DNA of 64,000 nt from Gammaproteobacteria bacterium (GCA_018828125.1 JAHJWB010000001.1:434001-498000), one strand, 5' to 3'; counted from the first letter of the stretch, positions 1-9,118 are shown. Notes: generated by a model from the sequence alone, not told the origin. Made by a program: numbers and translations.

Positions 1-260
1 ACGGCCGCAATGCGCTCGGACAACTCTTTTTTGGCCTCGGGCGTACGCCCTGACAGAAGGCGCAGTTGTGCGTGCACAAAGGCACGGCTCGCGGGCGCTG
101 TGCCGATCTCGAAACTATCGGCCACGATGAAACGCGTCTTCAGATCGGCTTCGTCCTGGATCTCGGCGTGGGCGCACAAGGTGGCATTGAGGGCCGTCAG
201 CGTTTCGGCTTCAGGGTAGTGGGGCAGGTTGGCGGAATATTCGACGGTGAGGTGGGGCAT
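1..260 (-). CDS. 5-carboxymethyl-2-hydroxymuconate isomerase-like protein (partial, C-terminus outside window)
   Basis: The reading frame runs from an ATG at 258-260 off the left edge of the window, so only about 86 N-terminal residues are visible. It begins MPHLTVEYSANL, the characteristic start of the CHMI/HpaF family (tautomerase fold). In that family the Pro exposed after Met removal is the catalytic base that isomerises 5-carboxymethyl-2-hydroxymuconate in homoprotocatechuate breakdown. The stretch ending SRAFVHAQLRLLSGR also fits the family. No other homoprotocatechuate gene is visible here, so the true substrate is uncertain; stand-alone CHMI-like proteins are common in this group. Confidence 0.8.
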   Translation of the reverse strand, partial: MPHLTVEYSANLPHYPEAETLTALNATLCAHAEIQDEADLKTRFIVADSFEIGTAPASRAFVHAQLRLLSGRTPEAKKELSERIAA

Positions 261-574
261 GGTGGTTCCGGTCAAAGGGTGGCTCCGGTGTGTGGAGCTG
301 GGCGCACTGCGCGTGCCGTGCCAGTTTAAAGGGCAGGGTGGTAGCTTGTTGGATTTTCCGTGTGGTGTTGCACTCAGTGACTGCGCACACGCATGGCAGA
401 AAGCCAGTCTGGAACGCCCGGGACGCCGCAAGGGTCATGCGCAACAGATTTGTTGCAGCCATGGGGCCCGCTCACAATCCCGTCGGCCTGGTAATTGCCA
501 AGCCCTGCGCGGGCCCCTCTTGTCTTGATGGGGCCCGTGTCGGTTTGTTACGCACTTTTGTCTTCAATAAAACC
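261..574. other. Divergent intergenic region with GGGCCC inverted and direct repeats
   Basis: There is no convincing gene in these 314 bases between two divergent genes. The visible structure is a perfect 8-bp inverted repeat, CGGGCCCC (510-517) and GGGGCCCG (530-537), ending 37 bases before the carbonic anhydrase start. The 10-mer ATGGGGCCCG also occurs directly repeated at 461-470 and 528-537. It may be an operator or a leader hairpin; no clear sigma-70 boxes are seen. Confidence 0.5.
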
Positions 575-1330
575 ATGAAACACCAAAAATTGATTCGACA
601 TCTGACCTTTGCCGCCCTGGCGGTTTGCACGCTGGCAGCTCATGCTGAGGGCGCTCATCCTCATTGGGAATACAAAGGCAAACATGGCGCCACCCACTGG
701 GGCGCGCTGGAGCCAGGCTTTGAAGCCTGCGCACGCGGTGCGGCCCAAAGCCCCATCGACATTCGCAAAACAGTGAAAGAGGCGCTGCCGGCGCTGGACT
801 TCCAGTACGCCGCTGGCGCGCCCACCCTGATCAACAACGGGCACACCGTGCAGGTGAACATGCCTGCGGGCAGCAAGCTGGTGGTGGACGGCAAGGCGAT
901 GGAGTTGCTGCAATTCCACTTCCATACCCCCAGCGAAGAGGCGATTGGCGGCAAACACGCTGCCATGGTGGCGCACTTTGTGCACAAGGCTGCGGACGGC
1001 GGGCTGGGCGTGGTGGCCGTGCTGATCCAGCCTGGCAAGACCAACGCGGCCTGGGCGCCGATCTTTGCGCACTTGCCCCGTGTGGGCGAGCATGTGACGG
1101 TGGATGGCCTCAGTCTGGACGCGAGCACCCTTCTGCCCGCCAAAAAGGGCTACTACAGCTTTGCGGGATCTTTGACCACGCCACCCTGTTCCGAAGGTGT
1201 GCAGTGGATGGTGCTGAAGGAACCCGTGAAACTGGGCGCGCAGCAGATCAAGGCGTTCCGTCAGCTCTACAACGCGAACGCCCGGCCGGTGCAGCCGCTC
1301 AACGGCCGTGTGGTGAAGGAAAGCGCCTGA
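575..1330 (+). CDS. Secreted alpha-class carbonic anhydrase
   Basis: This 251-residue protein would hydrate CO2 reversibly in the periplasm. It starts at ATG 575 because that start gives a classical signal peptide (KHQKLIRH, a hydrophobic run, then AAHAEG); longer upstream starts would bury it. Family marks are SPIDI near residue 60, QFHFHTPSEE carrying two zinc-binding His, AAMVAHFVH carrying the third, and GSLTTPPCSEGVQW near the C-terminus, which matches the alpha-CA active-site wall. The length fits bacterial alpha-CAs. It stands alone, divergent from the isomerase and convergent with bioF. Confidence 0.93.
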   Translation: MKHQKLIRHLTFAALAVCTLAAHAEGAHPHWEYKGKHGATHWGALEPGFEACARGAAQSPIDIRKTVKEALPALDFQYAAGAPTLINNGHTVQVNMPAGSKLVVDGKAMELLQFHFHTPSEEAIGGKHAAMVAHFVHKAADGGLGVVAVLIQPGKTNAAWAPIFAHLPRVGEHVTVDGLSLDASTLLPAKKGYYSFAGSLTTPPCSEGVQWMVLKEPVKLGAQQIKAFRQLYNANARPVQPLNGRVVKESA

Positions 1331-1348
1331 AGCAAGGCGCCACCCCGT

Positions 1349-1387
1349 GAGCGGCTTGGCCGCTCGCCCCCTCGCTTGAATGAGGGG
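1349..1387. terminator. Tandem hairpins between convergent genes
   Basis: Two stems sit between the carbonic anhydrase and bioF stop codons: GAGCGGC-TTG-GCCGCTC at 1349-1365 and CCCCTC-N8-GAGGGG at 1368-1387. Neither is followed by a T-tract on either strand, so a terminator role is only inferred from the convergent position. Confidence 0.4.
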
Positions 1388-1458
1388 ATGCCACCGGAGG
1401 CCTGGCAAATCCGGTTCCTCGGTGGCTGTGGGTTCGCCGCATGCGCGGCCCGGCATCG

Positions 1459-2694
1459 CTAAACGGATGCTGTTGCCACGGGGCGTGTGCCGCTTTGCGC
1501 GCAGTGCCTCAAGGCCACCAGCAACTCATCCACATCGTCTTCTGTGTGCGCGGCTGACAGCGCAATGCGCAGCCGCGCAGTACCCGCGGGCACCGTGGGC
1601 GGGCGGATGGCCGGCACCCACAAACCCTGCTGGCGCAGGTTTTCCATCACCGCCAAGGCGGCCTCATTGCTGCCAATCACCAGCGCCTGCACGGCGGTGC
1701 TGGACGGCAGCAGATGCCAGCCCAGGTTGGTCGGAAGCGTTGTCAGGCCATTGCGTAGCTGCGCGATCCGCTGGTGCAGCGCGTGGCGCAGATCGTCGGC
1801 GGTGGCGATCAGTTCGAGGCTTTTGCGCAGCGCAGTGGCCAGCAAGGGGGGGGCTGCGGTGGCGAAGATGTAGGTGCGTGTTTTCTGCAGCAGCCATTCC
1901 ACCAGCGCAGCATCACCCGCCACAAAGGCACCCGCGACACCCGCCGCCTTGCCCAGCGTGGCCATGTACAGCACGCGGCGCGAGGCTTTCGCACCCGTCA
2001 GGCCTGCGTGCGCCAGGCTGCCGCGCCCTTGGGGCCCCAGCACGCCAAAGCCGTGGGCGTCGTCCAGCAGCAGCAAGGCGTCGTAGCGTTCGCACAGCGC
2101 CAGCAGGGCCGGGATGTCGATCAGGTCGCCATCCATGCTGAACACGGCATCGCTGATGACCAGCTTGCGGCGCGCAGCGCTGGTGGCCAGAGCAGCCTCC
2201 AGCGCCGCCAAATCGGCATGCGGATAGCGGTGGATGGTGGCGCGCGACAGGCGAGCACCGTCGATCAAACAGGCGTGGTTGAGCGCGTCAGAGAAGATCG
2301 CATCGCCATCGCCCACCAGCGCGGGAATGATGCCGGTGTTGGTGGCGTAGCCCGCATAAAAGTACAGCGCGCGGGGCAGCTGCACAAACGCGGCCAATTC
2401 GTGCTCCAGCGCATCGTTGGCGGCGCTGTGTCCGCTGACCAGCGGCGAGCCACCCGCGCCCACGCCAAAGCTGTATGTGGCCTCGCGGGCGGCTTCGGCC
2501 AGGGCAGGGTGCTGTGCCAGGCCCAGGTAGTCGTTGCTGCAAAAGGCCAGCATGGTCGTGCCGTCCACCTGCATGCGGGCGCCTTCGGTGGGCAGCACCA
2601 CCCGGCGGCGGCGCAGCAGGTGGGCTTGGTCCAGGTCGGCCAGACGGGAGGGAATGTCGTCCAGCCAGGACGGTGAAGCATGCACAACCGTCAT
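1459..2694 (-). CDS. bioF: 8-amino-7-oxononanoate synthase
   Basis: This PLP enzyme condenses pimeloyl-thioester with L-alanine to give KAPA, the first committed ring-forming step of biotin synthesis. The 411-residue protein shows [12 protein letters not shown] near residue 70, [25 protein letters not shown] (the PLP-ring Asp and His region) and [12 protein letters not shown] with the Schiff-base Lys. It is slightly longer than E. coli BioF through an N-terminal extension. Its ATG at 2692-2694 overlaps the bioD stop by four bases, so the genes are translationally coupled. It is the last gene of the minus-strand cofactor unit; no bioB follows in the window. Confidence 0.95.
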   Translation of the reverse strand: MTVVHASPSWLDDIPSRLADLDQAHLLRRRRVVLPTEGARMQVDGTTMLAFCSNDYLGLAQHPALAEAAREATYSFGVGAGGSPLVSGHSAANDALEHELAAFVQLPRALYFYAGYATNTGIIPALVGDGDAIFSDALNHACLIDGARLSRATIHRYPHADLAALEAALATSAARRKLVISDAVFSMDGDLIDIPALLALCERYDALLLLDDAHGFGVLGPQGRGSLAHAGLTGAKASRRVLYMATLGKAAGVAGAFVAGDAALVEWLLQKTRTYIFATAAPPLLATALRKSLELIATADDLRHALHQRIAQLRNGLTTLPTNLGWHLLPSSTAVQALVIGSNEAALAVMENLRQQGLWVPAIRPPTVPAGTARLRIALSAAHTEDDVDELLVALRHCAQSGTRPVATASV

Positions 2695-3362
2695 AGCCAG
2701 GCGTCAGGCAGCTCAAACACCAGCTTGCCCGGCTCGGGCAGCTCCTGATGGGACACAGCGGCCAGCAGCGGGGCGGCGAGGCGTGCGCGCAGGTAGGCGA
2801 TGTTTTCGTCCACGGCATTCATCTCGGGATCGATGCGATTGGCCACCCAGCCTGCCAGTGCCAGTCCACGCGCGCGAATGGCTTCAGCGGTCAGCAGCGC
2901 ATGGTTCAGGCAACCCAGGCGCAAGCCCACCACCAGCACCACCGGCAGCGCCAGAGCCTGGGCCAGGTCGGCACCCGTCTGCGAGTCGCTGAGCGGCACA
3001 TGAAAGCCGCCGGCTCCTTCCACGACCACTGCATCGGCCTGCGCTGCAAGCGCCTGGTAGCTGCGCACAATGGCCGCGATGTCAATCTGAACGCCAGCGC
3101 GCGCCGCCGCGATGTGGGGCGACAGCGGGTCGAGCAGGAGCACCGGGTTGTCCAGTGCGGGGGGCACGGCCAGGGTGGAAGCTGCGCGCAGGGCAATAAC
3201 GTCTTCGCTGGCCCAGTCATCACCCCAGGGCACTACGCCAGCGGCCACAGGCTTCATGCCCACCACGCGGCGGTGGTGCACCGCCAGCGCATGCAGCAGG
3301 CCCGCAGACACCAGCGTCTTTCCGACGCCGGTGTCGGTGCCGGTGACAAAACATCCAATCAT
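2691..3362 (-). CDS. bioD: ATP-dependent dethiobiotin synthetase
   Basis: BioD closes the ureido ring of dethiobiotin from DAPA, CO2 and ATP. The 223-residue protein opens with [13 protein letters not shown], the modified P-loop of the family, and later has [15 protein letters not shown], the second nucleotide and metal site region. It overlaps bioA (ATG at 3360-3362 inside the bioA end) and bioF by four bases each, which indicates tight coupling in the order A-D-F. Confidence 0.95.
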   Translation of the reverse strand: MIGCFVTGTDTGVGKTLVSAGLLHALAVHHRRVVGMKPVAAGVVPWGDDWASEDVIALRAASTLAVPPALDNPVLLLDPLSPHIAAARAGVQIDIAAIVRSYQALAAQADAVVVEGAGGFHVPLSDSQTGADLAQALALPVVLVVGLRLGCLNHALLTAEAIRARGLALAGWVANRIDPEMNAVDENIAYLRARLAAPLLAAVSHQELPEPGKLVFELPDAWL

Positions 3363-4690
3363 GAAGTCTCCTCTAGCAGGGTCGCGTTCAAGGCGTCCAG
3401 CGCACCGCTGGCAAGGCGCTGCACGGCCTCTTCGTCCAGCACATAGGGCGGCATGGCGTAAAGCGTGTTTCCGATGGGGCGCAGCACCAGTCCGCGCGCC
3501 ATGGCGTGCCGGTGGTAGCGGCGCGAAAAATCGGGAAATGGGGTGTCGACATCCCAGGCCCAGATCATTCCGAGGTGGCGTGCATGGCGCACGCGCGGGT
3601 GGCGGGAGAGGGGGGCGCAGGCTGCGTCGATGCGCTGGGCCAGTGCCGTGTTGGCGTTCAGCGCGTCGAGCTGGTCAAACAGCTCCAGCGTGGCCAGCGC
3701 TGCGCGGCAGGCCAGCGGGTTGCCCGTGTACGAGTGCGAATGCAGAAACCCGCGCGCCACGTCGTCGTCGTAGAAAGCGGCGTACACCGCATCCGTGGTC
3801 AGCACGGCGGACAGCGGCAGCGTGCCGCCGGTCAGGCCCTTGGACAGGCAAATGAAATCAGGCTGGATGCCTGCCCGCTGGTGAGCAAACATTGTCCCCG
3901 TGCGGGCAAAGCCCACGGCGATTTCGTCCACCACCAAGTGCACGTCGTAGCGGCTGCAAAGCGCGCGCGCCAGGCGCAGGTACTCGGGGTCGTGCAGGGC
4001 CATGCCGGCGGCGCATTGCACCAGCGGTTCCACAATCAGCGCGGCCGTGGTGGCGTGGTGTTCCTCCAGCCAGGCTTCCAGCGCCGCCGCGGCATGCCGG
4101 GCCACGTCTTCGGCGGTTTCGCCCGGCGCGGCCCCTCGTGCATCGGGGCTGGGAACGGTATCGGCCAGGCGGACCAGTGGTGCGTACGCTTCGCGGAAGA
4201 TCGCGATGTCGGTCACCGCCAGCGCGCCCACAGTCTCACCGTGGTAGCCACCGGCCAGGCCCACAAAGCGGCTCTTGGCGGGGCGGCCGGTGTTGCGCCA
4301 GTAGTGCGCGCTCATCTTCAGCGCGATTTCGGTGGCGGCCGCGCCATCGCTGCCATAGAACGCATGGCCCAGGCCTGTGAGGGCACCCAGGCGTTCTGAC
4401 AACTCCACAACAGGCGCGTGCGTAAAACCCGCCAACATCACATGGTCCAGCCGTGCCAACTGGTCAGTGAGTGCCGCCTGGATATGCGGATGGCTATGGC
4501 CAAACAGGTTGACCCACCAGGAGCTAATGGCGTCGAGGTAGCGCTTCCCGGCGGTGTCGTACAGCCACGGCCCCTGCGCGCGGGCAATGGCGACGGGCGG
4601 CTGGGCCTCGTGCCGCTTCATTTGCGTGCACGGGTGCCAGACGCTGGCGAGGCTGCGGGCCACGAGCCCGTCGTGCGTGGGCTGTTGCAT
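3359..4690 (-). CDS. bioA: Adenosylmethionine-8-amino-7-oxononanoate aminotransferase
   Basis: BioA converts KAPA to DAPA using S-adenosylmethionine as amino donor and PLP as cofactor. The 443-residue protein shows SVWHPCTQMK, LDAISSWWVNLFGHSHP (substrate pocket Trp pair), DEIAVGFARTGTMFAH with the PLP Asp, and CLSKGLTGGTLPLS with the catalytic Lys. ATG 4690 is preferred; it lies two bases after the panD stop. A TTG at 4696 overlapping panD is an alternative giving two more residues. It is class III aminotransferase size. Confidence 0.95.
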   Translation of the reverse strand: MQQPTHDGLVARSLASVWHPCTQMKRHEAQPPVAIARAQGPWLYDTAGKRYLDAISSWWVNLFGHSHPHIQAALTDQLARLDHVMLAGFTHAPVVELSERLGALTGLGHAFYGSDGAAATEIALKMSAHYWRNTGRPAKSRFVGLAGGYHGETVGALAVTDIAIFREAYAPLVRLADTVPSPDARGAAPGETAEDVARHAAAALEAWLEEHHATTAALIVEPLVQCAAGMALHDPEYLRLARALCSRYDVHLVVDEIAVGFARTGTMFAHQRAGIQPDFICLSKGLTGGTLPLSAVLTTDAVYAAFYDDDVARGFLHSHSYTGNPLACRAALATLELFDQLDALNANTALAQRIDAACAPLSRHPRVRHARHLGMIWAWDVDTPFPDFSRRYHRHAMARGLVLRPIGNTLYAMPPYVLDEEAVQRLASGALDALNATLLEETS

Positions 4691-4692
4691 GT

Positions 4693-5073
4693 TCAAACCG
4701 CTTGGGTCAGCACAGCGTGGCGCAGTTCGGTCTGGCGGTTGTGCTCGTCCACAAACACCAATTGCGGCTGGTGCTTAGGTACCTGGTCCTCATGCACCTG
4801 GGCGAAGGCCGCAATGATGATGAGGTCGCCTGCGGATGCGCGGCGTGCGGCCGAGCCGTTCACCGAGATCATGCCGCTGCCGCGCTGGCCCTTGATGGCA
4901 TAGGTGATGAAGCGCTCGCCGTTGTTGATGTTCCAGACGTGGATCTGCTCGTTTTCGGCGATGTTGGCGGCGTCCAGCAGGTCTTCGTCAATGGCGCACG
5001 AGCCTTCGTAGTGCAGCTCGCACTGGGTCACGGCCACGCGGTGGATCTTGGATTTCAGCAGGGTGCGGAACAT
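4693..5073 (-). CDS. panD: Aspartate 1-decarboxylase proenzyme
   Basis: PanD decarboxylates aspartate to beta-alanine for pantothenate and CoA. It is a pyruvoyl enzyme that self-cleaves at Gly24-Ser25, and both residues are exactly in place here (HYEGSCAID). The 126-residue length from the ATG at 5071-5073 matches the family; longer upstream starts add non-homologous sequence. Downstream bioA follows after two bases. panB and panC are not in this window, so panD sits apart from the rest of its pathway and within a mixed cofactor operon. Confidence 0.96.
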   Translation of the reverse strand: MFRTLLKSKIHRVAVTQCELHYEGSCAIDEDLLDAANIAENEQIHVWNINNGERFITYAIKGQRGSGMISVNGSAARRASAGDLIIIAAFAQVHEDQVPKHQPQLVFVDEHNRQTELRHAVLTQAV

Positions 5074-5137
5074 CGGGCTTCCTTGGATGAAGTCGGTGAA
5101 GGTAGGGGCGCCTGCAGCGGGCAGGGGCAATGGCCGT

Positions 5138-5512
5138 TCAGGCCCGTGGGAAATCCAGCACGCAGCTGTCGCCCAGCGCTTCGCGCCACACACGCACGCG
5201 GCTCACGCTGGCGCTCAGGTCGGCTGGCAATGCCTGCGCGATGAACACACACAGGTTTTCCAGCGTGGGTGTTCCCAGACCGGGCACGTCGTCGAGCATG
5301 TGGTGGTCCAGCTGCTCGCGCACCACGTCCAGGCCCCGGCGCAGCAGGCCCAGGTCCAGCACCATTCCGGTGGCCGGGTCACGCGGGCCGGTCACAAAGA
5401 CTTCAGCGTGGTACGTGTGGCCATGCACGCGGCGGCTGCCTTCGGCCTCGATCTCGCGGCGCAGGGTGTGGGCGGCGTCGAAGAAGAACCGCTGGGAAAT
5501 GGTGAACAACAT
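5138..5512 (-). CDS. queD: 6-carboxy-5,6,7,8-tetrahydropterin synthase
   Basis: QueD makes 6-carboxytetrahydropterin from 7,8-dihydroneopterin triphosphate, an early step to the queuosine precursor preQ0. The 124-residue protein is of the PTPS/QueD family: FFFDAAHTL supplies the first zinc His and [14 protein letters not shown] the other two. [11 protein letters not shown] and [10 protein letters not shown] near the end are further family signatures. It lies 24 bases after queE, which makes the next intermediate, so the two clearly work together. Confidence 0.94.
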   Translation of the reverse strand: MLFTISQRFFFDAAHTLRREIEAEGSRRVHGHTYHAEVFVTGPRDPATGMVLDLGLLRRGLDVVREQLDHHMLDDVPGLGTPTLENLCVFIAQALPADLSASVSRVRVWREALGDSCVLDFPRA

Positions 5513-5536
5513 ACGGGGACCAAAAAAGAAAGCCGC

Positions 5537-6172
5537 TCACCGGATGCCGGTGAGCTTGTGGGTTTGCAGGCTCAGGCGCCATGCGGGGTGGGCCAGGCAG
5601 GCGTCAATGCAGGTGGCGGTGTTCTGGCGCTGCAGCAGGCCGTCCATGGGCTGCAAAAACCGGTGGTTGAACTGCGTGTCCTGCTCCAGCGCCTGCAGGT
5701 CGAAGCCGGGCTGGGGCCACACCAGTTTCAGCTCCTGCCCGCTGCGCTGCACCCAGGGCGCGCCCGCCTTGGGGCTGATGCAAAGCCAGTCGATGCCTTC
5801 GGGCGCGGCCACGGTGCCGTTGCTCTCCACGGCGATGCGGAATTGCTGGGCGTGCAGCGCGTCGATGAGTTCACGGTCCACCTGTAGCAGAGGTTCGCCG
5901 CCCGTCAGCACCACCAGGCGGTGGCCTGCGCCGGCAGGCCATTGCGCGGCGATCAACTCGGCCAGCGCTACGGCGGTCTCGAACTTGCCGCCCAGCGTGC
6001 CGTCGGTGCCCACAAAGTCGGTGTCGCAGAACTGGCAGATGGCCTGCGCACGGTCCTGCTCGCGGCCTGTCCACAGGTTGCAGCCCGCAAAGCGGCAGAA
6101 CACGGCGGGCGTGCCCGCCTGGCCGCCTTCGCCTTGCAGGGTGTAGAAAATTTCTTTGACGCTGTAAGTCAT
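5537..6172 (-). CDS. queE: 7-carboxy-7-deazaguanine synthase (radical SAM)
   Basis: QueE is the radical-SAM enzyme that contracts the pterin ring to 7-carboxy-7-deazaguanine. The 211-residue protein has YTLQGEGGQAGTPAVFCRF at the N-terminus. The cluster-binding cysteines are spaced C-x14-C-x2-C (from GCNLWTG to AICQFCDTDF), the expanded spacing reported for Burkholderia QueE instead of the canonical CX3CX2C. VLTGGEPLLQ follows. The start overlaps the nadB stop by four bases. Confidence 0.94.
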   Translation of the reverse strand: MTYSVKEIFYTLQGEGGQAGTPAVFCRFAGCNLWTGREQDRAQAICQFCDTDFVGTDGTLGGKFETAVALAELIAAQWPAGAGHRLVVLTGGEPLLQVDRELIDALHAQQFRIAVESNGTVAAPEGIDWLCISPKAGAPWVQRSGQELKLVWPQPGFDLQALEQDTQFNHRFLQPMDGLLQRQNTATCIDACLAHPAWRLSLQTHKLTGIR

Positions 6173-7758
6173 CGGGGCACGGGTGGAACTAAAAGTGTGG
6201 GTGCCGCTGGGGCTGCCATGTCGGGGTAATCGCGGCTGTAGTGCAGGCCCCGGCTTTCGCGGCGCAGCTGGGCGCTCTTCACGATCAGGTCGGCCACCTG
6301 CACGAGGTTGCGCAGCTCCAGCAAGTCACGCGTGACGTGGAAGTGGGCGTAGAACTCCTGGATCTCGCCCTGCAGCATCGCAATGCGGTGCGCTGCGCGC
6401 TCCAGCCGCTTGTTGGTGCGCACAATGCCCACGTAGTCCCACATGAAGCGGCGCAACTCGTCCCAGTTGTGGGAGATGACGACGGATTCATCCGCGTCGG
6501 TCACGCGGCTGTCGTCCCACGCGGGCACGGGAGGCAGCTCTGCTGTGGGCGCGGCGGCGATGGCCTGCGCCGCTGCGCGCGCAAACACCATGCATTCGAG
6601 CAGCGAATTGCTGGCCAGGCGGTTCGCACCATGCAGGCCGGTGCAGGCGACCTCGCCCACGGCAAACAGGCCGGGCAGGTCGGTGCGGCCCGCCAGGTCG
6701 GTCAGCACGCCGCCGCAGGTGAAGTGGGCGGTGGGCACCACGGGGATGGGCTCTTGGGTGATGTCAATGCCCAGCCCGGCGCAGTGCGCAAGGATGTTGG
6801 GGAAGTGCTCCTGCAAAAACGCGGGGCTCTGGTGCGAGATATCGAGGTGCACGCAGTCCAGGCCGTGTTTCTTCATCTCGAAGTCGATGGCGCGGGCCAC
6901 TACATCGCGCGGGGCCAGTTCGGCGCGCGGGTCGTGGTCGGGCATGAAGCGGGTGCCGCCGGCCGATGGGGGCAACTTGAGTTGCCCGCCTTCGCCGCGC
7001 ACCGCCTCGCTGATGAGGAAAGACTTTTCGTGCGGGTGGTACAGGCCCGTGGGGTGGAACTGGATGAACTCCATGTTCGCCACGCGGCAGCCGGCGCGCC
7101 AGGCGGCGGCAATGCCGTCGCCGGTGGCCGTGTCAGGGTTGGTGGTGTACAGGTACACCTTGCCCGCACCGCCCGTGGCCAGGATGGTTTGGGGGGCGCG
7201 GAAGGTCACGACCTCATCGGTGTCGCTGTCCAGCGCGTACAGGCCCAGACAGCGGTTGCCGGGCAAGCCCAGCTTGCGCGTGGTGATCAGGTCCACCAAC
7301 GTGTGCTGCTCGAACAGCGTGATGCCGGGCGTCGCGCGCACCACGTCAATCAGCGTGCGCTGTACCGCCGCGCCCGTGGCGTCGGTCACATGGGCAATGC
7401 GGCGCGCGCTGTGGCCGCCTTCGCGCGTCAGGTGCAGCTGGTCACCTTCCAGCGTGAAGGGCACGCCCAGCTGGCGCAGCCATGCAATTGACGCCGGGGC
7501 GTTCTCCACCACGAAGCGCGTGGTGGCCAGGTCGCACAGGCCAGCGCCTGCCACCAGCGTGTCTTCGATGTGCGCGGCAAAGCTGTCGTCGTCGGCCAGC
7601 ACGGCGGCGATGCCGCCCTGGGCCCAGCCGCTGGAGCCATCTTGCAGCGAGCGCTTGGTGATGACGGCTACGCGGTGCGTGGGCGCCAGGTGCAGCGCAG
7701 CCGAAAGGCCGGCAAGGCCGCTGCCTACGATGAGGACGTCGAAGTCGTGGGATGCCAT
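6169..7758 (-). CDS. nadB: L-aspartate oxidase
   Basis: NadB is an FAD enzyme that oxidises L-aspartate to iminoaspartate for quinolinate and NAD synthesis. The 529-residue protein starts with DVLIVGSGLAGLSAALHL (FAD Rossmann motif), then SGWAQGGIAAV, ATGGAGKVY and EFIQFHPTGLY. HFTCGGVLTDLAGRTDLPGL and GANRLASNSLLECMVF come near residue 360-400, and a C-terminal helical domain follows. It is the first gene of the minus-strand cofactor unit; nadA and nadC are not in the window. Confidence 0.95.
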   Translation of the reverse strand: MASHDFDVLIVGSGLAGLSAALHLAPTHRVAVITKRSLQDGSSGWAQGGIAAVLADDDSFAAHIEDTLVAGAGLCDLATTRFVVENAPASIAWLRQLGVPFTLEGDQLHLTREGGHSARRIAHVTDATGAAVQRTLIDVVRATPGITLFEQHTLVDLITTRKLGLPGNRCLGLYALDSDTDEVVTFRAPQTILATGGAGKVYLYTTNPDTATGDGIAAAWRAGCRVANMEFIQFHPTGLYHPHEKSFLISEAVRGEGGQLKLPPSAGGTRFMPDHDPRAELAPRDVVARAIDFEMKKHGLDCVHLDISHQSPAFLQEHFPNILAHCAGLGIDITQEPIPVVPTAHFTCGGVLTDLAGRTDLPGLFAVGEVACTGLHGANRLASNSLLECMVFARAAAQAIAAAPTAELPPVPAWDDSRVTDADESVVISHNWDELRRFMWDYVGIVRTNKRLERAAHRIAMLQGEIQEFYAHFHVTRDLLELRNLVQVADLIVKSAQLRRESRGLHYSRDYPDMAAPAAPTLLVPPVPR

Positions 7759-7835
7759 AGGGTCGCCGTTGCCTTGGAAAAGGGATCGACTTCAGGCCGG
7801 GGCCACCGTGGAACTGGCTTTGCCAGGCCACCGGT

Positions 7836-7887
7836 GGCGTCCCCCTCCCGAAGGAGAGGGGGAAGGCGCCGAAGGCGACTCAGGGGG
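7836..7887. repeat. Dispersed GC-rich repeat, family 2, copy 1
   Basis: A CCCCCTCC / GGAG-AGGGGG hairpin is followed by a tail reading ggaaggcgccgaaggcgact and then caggggg. A near-identical arrangement recurs at 56706-56750 just upstream of serS. It fills most of the gap between scpA and nadB and may act as a transcription punctuation mark. Confidence 0.6.
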
Positions 7888-7900
7888 TGTCATTCCGGTG

Positions 7901-8764
7901 TCATGCCGGGGTATATGCAAGGCGCACGTAAATCGGCGCGAACGCTTCGGCCTGCGTGATCTCGATCAGCGTTTCTTTGGCCAGTTCCAGCAAAGCGATG
8001 AAGGTCACCACCAGCACGGTGCTGCCTTTTTCGGGCTCGAACAATTCCTCGAACTCCACAAACCGGCGGCCCTGCAAGGTCTTGAGCACCATGCTCATGT
8101 ACTCGCGCACGCTCAGTTCTTCGCGGGTGATGCGGTGGTGCTGCACCAGTTTTGCGCGCTTCAGAATGTCGCGCCATGCGTCCTGCAGCTCCACCACGTG
8201 CACGTCTGGAAACCGCGGCTGCAGGCTCTGTTCGATGTAGACCTGGGCCTTCAAGAAGTCGCGCCCGTACTGCGGCACCTGCGACAGCCGCATGGCGGCC
8301 ATCTTCATCTGTTCGTATTCGAGCAGGCGGCGCACCAGGGCGGCGCGTGGGTCTTCGGGTTCTTCGCCTTCGGCCTGCTTCTTGGGCGGCAGCAGCATGC
8401 GCGATTTGATCTCGATCAGCATGGCGGCCATCAACAAATACTCGGCGGCCAGTTCCAGGTTGCGGCTGCGGATTTCGTCCACATAGCTCAGGTACTGGCG
8501 CGTCAGCCCCGCCATGGGGATGTCGAGGATGTTGAAGTTCTGCTTGCGGATGAGGTACAGCAGCAAGTCCAGCGGGCCTTCAAAGGCTTCGAGGAAGACC
8601 TCCAGCGCATCCGGCGGGATGTACAGGTCGGTCGGCATGGCAAACAGGGGTTCGCCATACAGCCGGGCCAGCGCCACCTGGTCGATCACCACGGGCATGC
8701 CGCCCGCGTCCAGCGCTTGCGCGCCTTGCGAGTCGGCGGCCTCAGCGGGGCTCGCGGTGGTCAT
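7901..8764 (-). CDS. scpA: Segregation and condensation protein A
   Basis: ScpA is the kleisin that bridges SMC heads during chromosome condensation. The 287-residue protein has the kleisin N-terminus FEGPLDLLLYLIRKQN and DIPMAGLTRQYLSYVDEI. Later it has AAEYLLMAAMLIEIKSRMLL with the following acidic linker, and a winged-helix C-terminus (VVTFIALLELAKETLIEITQ). The ATG at 8762-8764 is used. Its partner scpB and smc are outside the window. DUF3460 lies just upstream on the same strand, as commonly seen in betaproteobacteria. Confidence 0.93.
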   Translation of the reverse strand: MTTASPAEAADSQGAQALDAGGMPVVIDQVALARLYGEPLFAMPTDLYIPPDALEVFLEAFEGPLDLLLYLIRKQNFNILDIPMAGLTRQYLSYVDEIRSRNLELAAEYLLMAAMLIEIKSRMLLPPKKQAEGEEPEDPRAALVRRLLEYEQMKMAAMRLSQVPQYGRDFLKAQVYIEQSLQPRFPDVHVVELQDAWRDILKRAKLVQHHRITREELSVREYMSMVLKTLQGRRFVEFEELFEPEKGSTVLVVTFIALLELAKETLIEITQAEAFAPIYVRLAYTPA

Positions 8765-8786
8765 GTTTTGCTATGCTATGCTAAAT

Positions 8787-8830
8787 ATAGCTACTAGCGC
8801 TTATTGGATAAGCGCTAGAGTCCAATTTGA
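8787..8830 (+). repeat. Dispersed hairpin repeat, copy 1 (scpA/DUF3460 gap)
   Basis: It reads atagctac then the stem TAGCGCTT-attggat-AAGCGCTA, then gagtccaatttga. The 8-bp stem is perfect with a 7-base loop. It lies between two minus-strand genes but in plus orientation. Confidence 0.9.
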
Positions 8831-8833
8831 TGC

Positions 8834-9040
8834 TTATTCTGCGTTCGTCTGGTAGACGTATGGCTTTTGTTCGACTTGGCCGTCGCGGTACTCGACCCAG
8901 ATCTTGCGGTCCACGTTCTTGTCCCACAGCAGGGCGCGGCCTGCGAGCTGTTCGGCTTCCAGTTCGGGCTTGTTTGCCTTGAGCTGGTTGATGAACTGGG
9001 TGGTGTCGGACTGGTAGTCGGGGCGGCGGAAGATGGACAT
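8834..9040 (-). CDS. DUF3460 family protein
   Basis: This 68-residue soluble protein (MSIFRRPDYQSDTTQFINQL, then a short charged segment ending QVEQKPYVYQTNAE) matches the DUF3460 family of betaproteobacteria. Its function is unknown. Characteristic segments are LLWDKNVDRKIW and YVYQT. The ATG at 9038-9040 has only a weak AG-rich Shine-Dalgarno sequence. It is upstream of and co-directional with scpA, separated by the hairpin repeat copy 1, and divergent from the BamE-like gene. Confidence 0.8.
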   Translation of the reverse strand: MSIFRRPDYQSDTTQFINQLKANKPELEAEQLAGRALLWDKNVDRKIWVEYRDGQVEQKPYVYQTNAE

Positions 9041-9118
9041 GGACTGTTAATCTCTTTTCTTGGTTCGCGTCAGGCACAGTGACGCACCAAAGGTCCAAGA
9101 TTTTACCGGGACGAATTT

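Noticed and set aside
5513..5536. PreQ1 riboswitch before queD, or biotin operator before bioA
   Set aside because: The gaps are 24 and 2 bases, far too short. No such element is visible upstream of nadB either.
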